In this document: in pieces, positions 56,967 to 64,000 of the stretch | Layout of the letters: every line of letters begins with the position of its first letter | Position numbering within the stretch: position 1 is the stretch's first letter | Assembly (NCBI RefSeq): GCF_024298845.1 | Contig: NZ_CP101156.1 | Location: 2,356,001-2,420,000 of the forward strand | Source: Natronosalvus amylolyticus | GTDB lineage: Archaea; Halobacteriota; Halobacteria; Halobacteriales; Natrialbaceae | Direction: 5' to 3' | DNA length: 64,000 bases | Program-made: the position numbers and the translations under genes | Notes under the pieces: generated by a model | Seen by the model: the letters and a program-made list of their open reading frames with translations, nothing else | Told to the model about the DNA's origin: nothing | The model's database searches: none

Positions 56967-57917
56967 ATGGACGATCTGGTCGAAGCAGCCTTGGAGTATG
57001 CGGAGACGAAAGACACTCCCGAACCAGATTCAGCGAGTGAGTTTGGTCAACCCGAGTGTGTGGTTATCGGGTGTGGACCCAAAGGAAGTACTCCGCTCTC
57101 GAGGCTCGAGACTGAACCAATGACCGTAGCGGTTGGGTCAGTAGACACAGTGGAATCGGTAGATGTCGACCACACGATTGAAAACGTAGGTAACACACAT
57201 GTGGCCAGTTTAGACCGGGATGCAGAGATCCAGCTCGAGGGTGTGCTCGAACCTGCCGATTTCGTCATCGTAACCGCTTGTTCGGAGACGCCAGCCAGCA
57301 CCGAACTCGCAAAACAGGTGTGCGAGAAAATCGACGAGGATCAGCAATCGGTTGTAATCGTACTTCGCCCGGAGACAAACTCTATCGAACAGTACCCCGG
57401 GTTGAACGAGGCTGCAGAAAACATCATCCCAATCGATGAATCGCATGCGACCGAGATTTGCAATCCCAACCGGTTGCTGGAAACGAAACGATCGTCCCCT
57501 TTGGATCCAGGTGAGCAGGTCATGGTCGCACTAATCGACGCGTTCGTAAGAACACTCCACGGACCGCTTCCCATCGGGACTGATCTCGCTGCCCTGCACG
57601 AACTGTTCACTGACCGAGGACACTGTCGGCTGTATTACGGGGCCGGACATCGCGGTGAGTTACCAGCGACAGTCATTGACGGTGAGACCAGTGGCTGGCT
57701 TTCAGACGGTCGGCTGGAGCGTGCAGACGGAGCGTTTGGTTTCGTTCGGTTCGGCTCACCGTTCGAACTCCGCGAATTCGAAATAGTCGAAGAGCATCTG
57801 AAAGACCAGTACGCCTCACAAACGATACCGAAAAACCGCTGGGTGGTGACAGGCACATCTGATGAATTGTTTCTCGAGGAGTTTAGCGTACTGTTGGTGA
57901 TATTTGGAGAAGAGTGA
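56967..57917 (+). CDS. FtsZ/tubulin-superfamily protein lacking the GTP-binding glycine motif
   Basis: A 316-residue protein. VVIGCGPKGSTPLSRL matches the first glycine loop of FtsZ. LEPADFVIVTACSETPASTE with LAKQVCEKI follows, where FtsZ has ADMVFVTAGxGGGTGTGxxP: the GGGTGTG is replaced by SETPAST. ENIIPIDESHATEI takes the place of DTLIVIPNDRLLE, and MVALIDAFVRTLHGPLPIGT the place of the helix before the synergy loop. So the fold is likely but GTP hydrolysis is not. Partners and role are unknown; a regulator of FtsZ/CetZ or an independent filament protein are options. It stands 50 bases after the beta-helix gene in the same direction. Confidence 0.6.
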   Translation: MDDLVEAALEYAETKDTPEPDSASEFGQPECVVIGCGPKGSTPLSRLETEPMTVAVGSVDTVESVDVDHTIENVGNTHVASLDRDAEIQLEGVLEPADFVIVTACSETPASTELAKQVCEKIDEDQQSVVIVLRPETNSIEQYPGLNEAAENIIPIDESHATEICNPNRLLETKRSSPLDPGEQVMVALIDAFVRTLHGPLPIGTDLAALHELFTDRGHCRLYYGAGHRGELPATVIDGETSGWLSDGRLERADGAFGFVRFGSPFELREFEIVEEHLKDQYASQTIPKNRWVVTGTSDELFLEEFSVLLVIFGEE

Positions 57918-57928
57918 ATTACTTGGGG

Positions 57929-58172
57929 TCACGCCCCGAGGTACTCGACTTGTTCGTCTGTAGAGGCGGTGTATTCGCGCCATTCACCATGTGCCAGTTC
58001 CACGTAGCCACGCTGGCGCATTAACTCCAACAGTGCAACGATATCGGACCGAGAAGACTCCTCGGCATATCCTTGCTGCTGTCTCCTCGTAGATGACACC
58101 TGGCGTTTTGATTGAATCCTCGAGGATGTCAAGGACGGCTGTCTGTAGGGCGGGAAGTGAGGGTTCACCCAT
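57929..58172 (-). pseudogene. Small winged-helix gene with a one-base frameshift
   Basis: From ATG 58172 the frame reads MGEPSLPALQTAVLDILEDS and IKTPGVIYEETAAR. Then the other frame gives YAEESSRSDIVALLELMRQR and GYVELAHGEWREYTAST before its stop. The two join if one base (an A in AGGATATG, at about 58066-58072) is removed, giving an 80-residue protein of the small haloarchaeal HTH kind. It is an assembly error or a recent loss. It is convergent with the FtsZ-like gene. Confidence 0.6.
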
Positions 58173-58392
58173 TAAGGAGAAAAATCGAGCAACGTATATG
58201 AATGATTGGTGCGCGGAGTGGGAAAGACGGGAGCTACGTGCCGGCATTATTTTATCAGTTGAATAGAATTATAGTATAGTATCGGGTGAAAATCATACAG
58301 GCGACCGTTGTTGAGGAACGGTCACTGGAGAAGCATGGTAGCGATGCTCGGTAGACTGTTACGAGCAAGATCTCCCTCGAGTATATTTAACA

Positions 58393-59331
58393 ATGAAAGC
58401 ACTCATCATCGGTGATATTCACCTTCGGACGACTGGCCGTAATATTGTGGTTGATGACCTTCCAGTCGACGGCTACGATATCGTGATCGCGATTGGAGAC
58501 GTTATCGACGAAAACATCGATCATGCCAAATCAGCTGAAGCAGGCGAGAGGTACGAAACGAAAGGGCGAGCCTTCTTCGAGGCATTAAACGAACGAGGGA
58601 AACCGGTTGTTGCTGTGCCCGGCAATCACGACCCGCTCGCATGTACTGAACGACTCACTGAGGGATTGTCCAACATCGAAGTGTTACACAAGACGACCTA
58701 CGAGGTGCCCGAAACGATAACCGGTACCGAGGACAGACTCACAATAGCAGGTTGGGGCTGTGAGACGTTCGATTTCACACCAGCAATTCCAGCACCGGAG
58801 TATCCAACGATAGCACCGGCACAGTTCGATTCGCATGAGGTTACCCCAGGGGAGATCGCCACCTATATCGAGACGAGAACGGCCAGGTATCTCGCTGGAA
58901 TCGACGATTTCGAAACGCTCGAGGCGGCATTCATCGAGACACCAACTGGCAACTCGACCACTCTCCAGCTATTCACCGAGCGCATCGAACTGCTCGAGGA
59001 ACGGTTTGAAACGGTGTGTGAGATCATGAATCAGGCCCAAAATCGAGTGGTGCTTTGCTCTCACGTCTCACCGTACGGCGTCCCGTTCGACAAACGATCC
59101 AAACACGCACACGATGGACAGTATCACTTCGGGTCGCTGGCACTCAAACTGGCGATTCTCGAGACGGCACCACTTGGCGTAATCTCAGGACATACGCATC
59201 AGGAGGGATTAACCGGAACGGAAACGTCGAACGGATATACGTATCTCTACAACCCTGGCGCTCCGGGAGTGGCCACCCTCGAAGTGGACGCGAACGGTAC
59301 CTTCATCACCGAATCAGTACCAATCGAGTGA
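58393..59331 (+). CDS. Calcineurin-like metallophosphoesterase
   Basis: A 312-residue protein with the metal-site motifs GDIHLRTTGR (D-x-H), IAIGDVIDEN (GD), VPGNHDPLAC (GNHD), CSHVSPYGVP (H) and SGHTHQEGLT (GHTH) in order. The extra length over a minimal phosphoesterase lies between GNHD and the last His pair (about 90-215). Substrate unknown; the fold fits a nucleic-acid or nucleotide phosphodiesterase. It begins a series of housekeeping-looking genes. Confidence 0.85.
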   Translation: MKALIIGDIHLRTTGRNIVVDDLPVDGYDIVIAIGDVIDENIDHAKSAEAGERYETKGRAFFEALNERGKPVVAVPGNHDPLACTERLTEGLSNIEVLHKTTYEVPETITGTEDRLTIAGWGCETFDFTPAIPAPEYPTIAPAQFDSHEVTPGEIATYIETRTARYLAGIDDFETLEAAFIETPTGNSTTLQLFTERIELLEERFETVCEIMNQAQNRVVLCSHVSPYGVPFDKRSKHAHDGQYHFGSLALKLAILETAPLGVISGHTHQEGLTGTETSNGYTYLYNPGAPGVATLEVDANGTFITESVPIE

Positions 59332-59345
59332 GTCGCCTTCTGTCG

Positions 59346-59564
59346 TTACCCGACCCGGTCGAGTCCGGCTTCACCTTTTTTTGACCGAAAATCTTCGATG
59401 GGGACTGCCTTGTCGGGGTTTTTCCCCTCGAGGAAGCGTCTGAATTTCGTGTAACACTCGTCACAGAGACCGATATACGCCGGTTTTTCTTGTGGGTATT
59501 CGGCGTCGCGGTGCCAAAGTTGATGCGTCTGAGACTGTCGGTTCTCACACCGGTCACAAATCAT
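59346..59564 (-). CDS. Small zinc-ribbon protein
   Basis: A 72-residue protein from ATG 59564 with CDRCENRQSQTHQLWH and LCDECYTKFRRFLEGK: four Cys in two CxxC pairs about 30 residues apart, a zinc ribbon. The C-terminus is basic. Families of this size in haloarchaea bind RNA or partner proteins; the target is unknown. The gene lies tail to tail with the metallophosphoesterase. Confidence 0.7.
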   Translation of the reverse strand: MICDRCENRQSQTHQLWHRDAEYPQEKPAYIGLCDECYTKFRRFLEGKNPDKAVPIEDFRSKKGEAGLDRVG

Positions 59565-59640
59565 GGTTCCTCCGGTCGCCAATTGTCAATAGATATAGAA
59601 ATACGTTTCCACTCTTCCCGGGTTCATTTCAATCCCCGAA

Positions 59641-60261
59641 TCACTCATCACTAATTTCGAACACGGCCTCGACGCGCTCGCTAATACGAATCGGTGATGG
59701 CTGGAAATCACTCTCGGGATCAAATTCCAGGGCCTCGTCAACGAGACTCTGAAACCCTTGCTCCGATGTGGTTGTCGTAACGGTACGCACGGGTCCGATA
59801 GAGACACCCTCACATTCTGCAATATGTGCAGCGAGGGAACGGGCCCTCTCGGTTGCGGTCGCCACCGCTTGGCTGCGCAGTTGCTGTGTTTTCTCCTCAC
59901 CTAAAGCAAATCGGACGTCGACAGTCGTTGCTCCGGCATCGATAGCTGTTTCCGCGATTTTAGAAGCAGTTGCCGGTGCACAATCGACTTGCAGCCGTCT
60001 CGTTGCGCGAAACGTGTCGTCTCCCTCTGAACCGAACTGGTTGCTAGGGTCGGCAAGTCGTACTTTCACAAGTCGAATATGATCGTCCGATATTCCTGCA
60101 TCTACTAACGCCTGCCTGATCGTTTCGGCACAATCTTCAGCAGTAGCGGTGGCCACACTCGGGACTGTCGCCGTTCCTCGGGCCTCGAGGTCCACGGTAG
60201 CTTTCGTCGGAAGGGCTTCAGCAGTCCCTGTCGCATCAGTCGTAATCGTCGGCGTCGTCAT
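59641..60261 (-). CDS. SIMPL-domain (DUF541) protein
   Basis: A 206-residue protein from ATG 60261; the upstream frame to 60378 lacks support. It has the SIMPL features: start TTDATGTAEALPTKATVDLE, then AEDCAETIRQALVDAGISDD and HIRLVKVRLADP, a helix AIDAGATTVDVRFALGEEKT, and the conserved RSQAVATATERARSLAAHIA. No signal is visible here although many family members are exported, so it may be cytoplasmic. Function of the family is poorly known (oxidative stress has been suggested). Confidence 0.75.
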   Translation of the reverse strand: MTTPTITTDATGTAEALPTKATVDLEARGTATVPSVATATAEDCAETIRQALVDAGISDDHIRLVKVRLADPSNQFGSEGDDTFRATRRLQVDCAPATASKIAETAIDAGATTVDVRFALGEEKTQQLRSQAVATATERARSLAAHIAECEGVSIGPVRTVTTTTSEQGFQSLVDEALEFDPESDFQPSPIRISERVEAVFEISDE

Positions 60262-60387
60262 ACGATTTCTTTTCAGTCGAAATGTATAAAACCACGTACC
60301 AAAATTTGCTGGGTAGCAGCGAACCAAATCACGGACTTTCCTCTCGACTCGAGTCACCAGACCCGTATCCAGTCCCAACGAAAGTAC

Positions 60388-61050
60388 CTACGACCCGTCC
60401 AAAAGCCGCGTCCCAATTTCGATTGGCAACTCCGTGTTCTCTACTTTCGAAATGACGGCGTCGACATCATATCGCGTGCGTCTAAGTTCCACAGATTGTT
60501 CATCAGTGTCGAGTACTGCGTACGCTGCTCGCGGATCGTCATCTCGAGGTTGTCCGACGCTACCCGGATTGATGAGTAATTTGTCATCGATCGTCGCCGC
60601 GTGTTGGACGTGCGTGTGACCGAGGATGAGTCCACGTCGATCCTCGAGATACTTCGTGAGCGTCTCGAATTCGGGCGGGAAAACGTATCTGTCTTGGATG
60701 TTTGGGTGGTCATGCACGAGTAAAAACTGGTCCTCGGCAACCGTCGATTTTCGAGGGAGCTGTTCCAACCACCGAAGTTGCTCGTGAGAGAGCTGACGCT
60801 TTGCAAACTCGAGTCCGGCTCTGGCCAACGGGTTGGAGTAGACGTGGGGAGTGTGCACCATCCGATCGTGGTTCCCCTGCACGATATCATCGGCTATGTT
60901 CATCACACGGTCGACACAGGCCGCCGGCCACGGGTTGTACCCGACAACGTCACCGACGCACACTACCGAATCGACCGCTGGCATGTCCTCGAGTACCGCC
61001 TCGAGTGCGGGCAAGTTCCCGTGGACGTCTGAGAGAATACCGACGTACAT
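60388..61050 (-). CDS. Calcineurin-like metallophosphoesterase (YfcE/MJ0936 type)
   Basis: A 220-residue protein with ILSDVHGNLPALEAVLEDMP (D-x-H-G-N), VCVGDVVGYNPWP (GD), IVQGNHDRMVHTP (GNHD), LLVHDHPNIQ (H) and ILGHTHVQHAA (GHTH). Complete set of metal ligands. Length and motif spacing match the small family of YfcE and MJ0936, which hydrolyse phosphodiesters. It ends near the SIMPL gene in the same direction (about 130 bases between). It may act on nucleotide substrates. Confidence 0.85.
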   Translation of the reverse strand: MYVGILSDVHGNLPALEAVLEDMPAVDSVVCVGDVVGYNPWPAACVDRVMNIADDIVQGNHDRMVHTPHVYSNPLARAGLEFAKRQLSHEQLRWLEQLPRKSTVAEDQFLLVHDHPNIQDRYVFPPEFETLTKYLEDRRGLILGHTHVQHAATIDDKLLINPGSVGQPRDDDPRAAYAVLDTDEQSVELRRTRYDVDAVISKVENTELPIEIGTRLLDGS

Positions 61051-61180
61051 ACGCGATACCAGTCAGTAGACAGACTAATATGTTGGTTCTAGAAGCCAAG
61101 ATCACGGCGTGAACGGACAGCGATTTTCCAGAAAGATAATATGATTAGGTGCATGTTCATAGGAGAGTGGTGATTTCGGG

Positions 61181-62125
61181 ATGGATGGCGACATCGTAGT
61201 CTCTCGAGGCCCTGACGAACTCGAGTCAATACGGGGTTTGGACGTGAGTATCGAGCTGAAATTTGACTGGGAGCATACGGCACTCTTACGTGGCGAGGTC
61301 AATCTCGAGACCCATCTGCAAAGTGTCGATGTCGATCCCGAACGGATTTGTAGCATCCATCTTCCACCGGGGATAGGCCGAGGTCGGACCGACCTCGAGA
61401 TGGCACTGACGACACACAATCGAGGAACGATTAGCGCGTTCGTCCACGAACAACTCGGTGTCGTCCCGAATGCCCATCTGGTCGTGCATCCGCCGAAGCA
61501 GTTCGTATACAGCGACCAACTGGAGTTGATTGCAACCGTTCTCGAACTTACTGGTCGAGAGATCGCCGTCGAGAATACATCGGTGCCCTCAGACTGGTAT
61601 GCGCCGGAAACGATCGCCTTCTTTGGGTACGTCGGCGAACGCTACGAACGACTTTCCGGGTTGTACCTCACGATCGATAGCGCTCACCTCCCCACAGATG
61701 GAACGACGGCTTCGGTACAATCGGCTGATCATGACGCCATTTCCACCCTCGAAGCTCGCTTAGCAGCGGACGGACTCGAAGTACCGACAGACTTTCGAGA
61801 GCGAATCGATCGACGACTGCAGGCACTCGAGTCGTACCTGCCAGGACAGGACGAACTCGAAGACAGCACTGACATGCCGTATGGGCCAGTGTTGCGTACC
61901 CTCTGTCTGAGCGGTGATCGAACAAAAGAGATTCACCTCAACGATCCACTGACCGACGCCGTTCCTGACCCGACCGGCCACAAGCCCTCCCCGATATTCG
62001 AAGCTGTTCTCGAGTATGCCATCGATCACGAGATAGCGATCGTGCTTGAACCGAGTGAACTCTCACCCAGAACGTTGCGTGAACGAGTGTCCGACTTACG
62101 AGAACTACTCGCTTCGATTTCATAG
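61181..62125 (+). CDS. TIM-barrel protein of the AP-endonuclease/xylose-isomerase fold
   Basis: A 314-residue protein with the barrel strands and metal-site residues CSIHLPPGIG, LVVHPPKQFV, IAVENTSVPSDW (Glu), LYLTIDSAHLPTD (Asp and His) and KEIHLNDPLT (His). These acids and His fit a divalent metal site of endonuclease IV or sugar-phosphate isomerase type. Specificity is unknown. The gene is alone in its direction and is flanked by two phosphoesterases. Confidence 0.7.
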   Translation: MDGDIVVSRGPDELESIRGLDVSIELKFDWEHTALLRGEVNLETHLQSVDVDPERICSIHLPPGIGRGRTDLEMALTTHNRGTISAFVHEQLGVVPNAHLVVHPPKQFVYSDQLELIATVLELTGREIAVENTSVPSDWYAPETIAFFGYVGERYERLSGLYLTIDSAHLPTDGTTASVQSADHDAISTLEARLAADGLEVPTDFRERIDRRLQALESYLPGQDELEDSTDMPYGPVLRTLCLSGDRTKEIHLNDPLTDAVPDPTGHKPSPIFEAVLEYAIDHEIAIVLEPSELSPRTLRERVSDLRELLASIS

Positions 62126-62186
62126 GCAATACACAAGCGAAAAATCCACCACTCAATTCGAAGGATACGATAATTCCGCATGTCGT

Positions 62187-62729
62187 TCAAACCACCGAAC
62201 GTAGGGTGGTGATCCGTTCATCCCGTTCAATTAGCTCAACGACGGTGTCGACGAGAACCGGTTTGTAATCCAGTAACTCGACAGAAACGTTGACACAATT
62301 GGTCGCTGGGTTCACCAGTGGATACGCTTCCGGATGGGTGTTGTGGTGGTGTCCATGGATTACCCACCCATCCCAGAATCGAGGAGCGTTTTCCGGACGG
62401 TGTGTACAACAAAATTCCCGATCGCCCTGGGTGAGAAAATAGTACTGGTGGGTGTGAACGCCATCGACATATCTGCTCGGTGAATCGTGATTTCCCTCGA
62501 TAAAGACGATGCGACCATTGAGTTCGTCAAACCACGCCCGAAGGGCAGCCTCGTCTGCAAAATGGCCCAGATCACCGAGAAAGAAGACGATATCATCGGC
62601 AGAAACGGTCGTATTCCAGTTATCGATGAGGGCCCGATTCATTTCGGTGACGCTATCGAACGGCCGATCGCAGTGCTCGATGATGTTTGCGTGGTCGAGA
62701 TGGAGGTCGGAGACGAGATAGCGCGCCAT
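62187..62729 (-). CDS. Calcineurin-like metallophosphoesterase
   Basis: A 180-residue protein: YLVSDLHLDHANIIEHCDRP (D-x-H), DIVFFLGDLGHFADEAALRA (GD), IVFIEGNHDSPSRY (GNHD), FCCTHRPENAP (H) and WVIHGHHHNTH (GHHH). Full set of metal ligands. The short length and the motif IIEHCDRPF are typical of a small phosphoesterase group in bacteria, archaea and phages. The third phosphoesterase in 4 kb, but sequences differ enough that these are separate families. Confidence 0.85.
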   Translation of the reverse strand: MARYLVSDLHLDHANIIEHCDRPFDSVTEMNRALIDNWNTTVSADDIVFFLGDLGHFADEAALRAWFDELNGRIVFIEGNHDSPSRYVDGVHTHQYYFLTQGDREFCCTHRPENAPRFWDGWVIHGHHHNTHPEAYPLVNPATNCVNVSVELLDYKPVLVDTVVELIERDERITTLRSVV

Positions 62730-62836
62730 GCTGGTGAAAATGGAGTGTGATGGTTCTTGGAACTATCGGGGCACTCGAGGAGATCACATCGTTCGTATCA
62801 TTAAGTTAGTGTATCCCCCGCATTTCATTTGGATAT

Positions 62837-63250
62837 ATGTACGAAGTCAGCGAGAGGCTGTACTACGGTGGCCTTGAGGCAGCAGGGACAGATCTACGTC
62901 GGGACATCGATCACGTGATTCAGCTCACGTACGAGAGCCCGGAAGCCGGGTATCCGGACGACGTTTCGGTACATACGTTTTCGATGATGGATGGACCGCG
63001 GAACGACGAAACTGTATTTTGCGGCGCAGTGTCCAAAGCGGTCGAATTGCTCGAACAGGAATATACTGTGTTAGTTCACTGTTCGGCAGGACGGAGTCGG
63101 TCGACCTGTGTAACAGCAGCGGCATACGCGCGACACGAATCGGTCTCGTTCGAAAACGCGATGGCACGGGTTAGAGAAGCAGGTCCAGTTAATGCACACG
63201 AAGCGCTGTTACGTCGCGGGAAACGCGCCGTGGCCGAAGGTTCGGAGTAG
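62837..63250 (+). CDS. Dual-specificity protein phosphatase
   Basis: A 137-residue protein with the P-loop VLVHCSAGRSRSTCVTAAAY (about 79-98), i.e. HCxxGxxRS, and the general acid in MMDGPRNDE or its vicinity (about 53-60). A cysteine-based phosphatase acting on Ser/Thr/Tyr phosphates or on phospholipid/RNA ends. The family is common in haloarchaea. It is single-domain, soluble and complete in motif. Confidence 0.85.
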   Translation: MYEVSERLYYGGLEAAGTDLRRDIDHVIQLTYESPEAGYPDDVSVHTFSMMDGPRNDETVFCGAVSKAVELLEQEYTVLVHCSAGRSRSTCVTAAAYARHESVSFENAMARVREAGPVNAHEALLRRGKRAVAEGSE

Positions 63251-63353
63251 TGGCTCCTCACGAATCGGCCCATGACGGCGAAATAGAAGACGAAGTGAAT
63301 AACGAGAAAACGTGAATCAGATTTCAAAAGCCGACATCCCTGCTCGAGTCACC

Positions 63354-64000
63354 TCACTCGACGGTAACGCTTTTGGCAAGGTGTCGAGGTTTGTCGATCG
63401 AGCGACCGAGTTCGTTGGCGACCCAGTATGCGACCAGCTGTAACTGGACGTTCGCGACCACGCTGCTCGCGATCGGCTCGAGGTCGGGGACCGAGAGGAC
63501 GTGGTCGGCGTAGCGTTCGACATCGGCGCGGCCGTCGGTGATGGCGACGATCGGGACGCCGCGGGCTTCGACCTCTTTGATGTTGCCGATCGTTTTGTTG
63601 GCGGCGCGGCCCTCGCCGGTAACCAGGGCGAAAACGGGGGTCTGTTCGCCGACGAGTGCCAGCGGGCCGTGTTTGAGTTCGCCGGCGGCGAATCCCTCGG
63701 CGTGTTTGTAGGTGATCTCTTTCATCTTGAGGGCGCCCTCGAGGGCGACCGGGTAGTGCAGGTCGCGACCGATGAAGAAGTACGATTCGGCGTCGCGGTA
63801 GGTTTCGGCGACGGTTCGTGCCTGGGTAGTGTCGAGGACCTGTTGGATGGCGTCGGGGATCGACCGAAGCGATTCGATCAGCTCTCGAGACCGGTGATCG
63901 CTCAGCAGGGCGGCGACCATGGTGAGCGCGACTTGCTGGCTGGCAAAGCTCTTCGTCGCGGCGACGCTGATCTCGGGGCCGGCACGGATGTAACAGACGT
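63354..64000 (-). CDS. glmS: Glutamine-fructose-6-phosphate aminotransferase, C-terminal SIS part (5' beyond window)
   Basis: The frame stays open to the window end, so the start lies beyond 64000. The visible 215 residues are the second SIS domain and the family end: GPEISVAATKSFASQQVALT, FFIGRDLHYPVALEGALKMK, EITYKHAEGFAAGELKHGPL, and the C-terminal DKPRHLAKSVTVE, which carries the active-site loop of GlmS. The enzyme makes glucosamine-6-phosphate from fructose-6-phosphate and glutamine for amino-sugar synthesis, hence for surface glycans. A normal chromosomal gene with intact frame. Confidence 0.95.
   Translation of the reverse strand, partial: VCYIRAGPEISVAATKSFASQQVALTMVAALLSDHRSRELIESLRSIPDAIQQVLDTTQARTVAETYRDAESYFFIGRDLHYPVALEGALKMKEITYKHAEGFAAGELKHGPLALVGEQTPVFALVTGEGRAANKTIGNIKEVEARGVPIVAITDGRADVERYADHVLSVPDLEPIASSVVANVQLQLVAYWVANELGRSIDKPRHLAKSVTVE

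Noticed and set aside
1-64000. Very frequent CTCGAG hexamers as a special signal
   Set aside because: They are spread over coding and non-coding DNA throughout, as is usual in Natrialbaceae, and are explained by codon and composition bias.

Overview
The window is haloarchaeal DNA. It is GC-rich, the acid-rich proteins carry many Asp and Glu, stop/start overlaps are common, and CTCGAG hexamers are very dense, as in Natrialbaceae (Natrinema, Haloterrigena, Natrialba and relatives). Family placement is inference; no rRNA or tRNA gene was seen. The left 55 kb is accessory DNA. The right 7 kb (about 58.4 to 64.0 kb) looks like ordinary chromosome.

Layout. 1-2.6 kb: end of a membrane metal-dependent hydrolase, a small regulator, and an overlapping four-gene cluster ending in a coiled-coil protein. 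2.45-9.11 kb: the 3' end of that coiled-coil gene and its downstream flank (about 350 bp) recur five times in the same orientation. Toxin-antitoxin cassettes lie between the copies: three MNT/HEPN pairs, a regulator, a DUF433 antitoxin with a broken toxin, and a PIN/antitoxin pair. 9.15-22.3 kb: two paralogous surface-protein modules (a coiled-coil/Tat/beta-repeat protein plus a CARDB/Asp-rich/TM protein) bracket a Fic protein, a GT61 glycosyltransferase, a sulfatase-fold protein, a frameshifted sugar epimerase and a UDP-galactopyranose-mutase-like flavoprotein. 22.3-36.3 kb: two tnpB elements, then a minus-strand type IV secretion/conjugation operon (pilin-like, large membrane protein, Tat lipoprotein, VirB6-like, split VirB4, AEP primase), capped by a complete IS200/IS605 element. 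36.7-46.5 kb: regulators, two copies of an HTH plus HFH-motif gene pair, an AAA/DUF234 ATPase with a duplicated operator and start, an RPA-like gene with a duplicated fragment, RelE/RHH and PIN/RHH systems, and palindrome clusters. 47.1-51.2 kb: a 1375-residue coupling-type ATPase. 51.3-58.2 kb: TMEM175-like channel, alpha/beta hydrolase, a 1.6 kb gene-poor stretch holding a partial sixth copy of the cassette repeat, a beta-helix surface protein, an FtsZ-superfamily protein without the GTP-binding glycine motif, and a frameshifted small HTH gene. 58.4-64.0 kb: metallophosphoesterases, a SIMPL protein, a TIM-barrel protein, a dual-specificity phosphatase and the 3' part of glmS.

Working together. 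The T4SS operon, primase, RPA-like protein and coupling ATPase read as the remains of an integrated conjugative element or plasmid. The toxin-antitoxin pairs would stabilise it or defend the host. The surface and glycan genes would change the cell envelope. The strongest candidate for something undescribed is the repeat-bounded toxin-antitoxin cassette array at 2.45-9.11 kb. It behaves like a cassette acceptor built on the 3' end of a host gene, with no integrase visible nearby.
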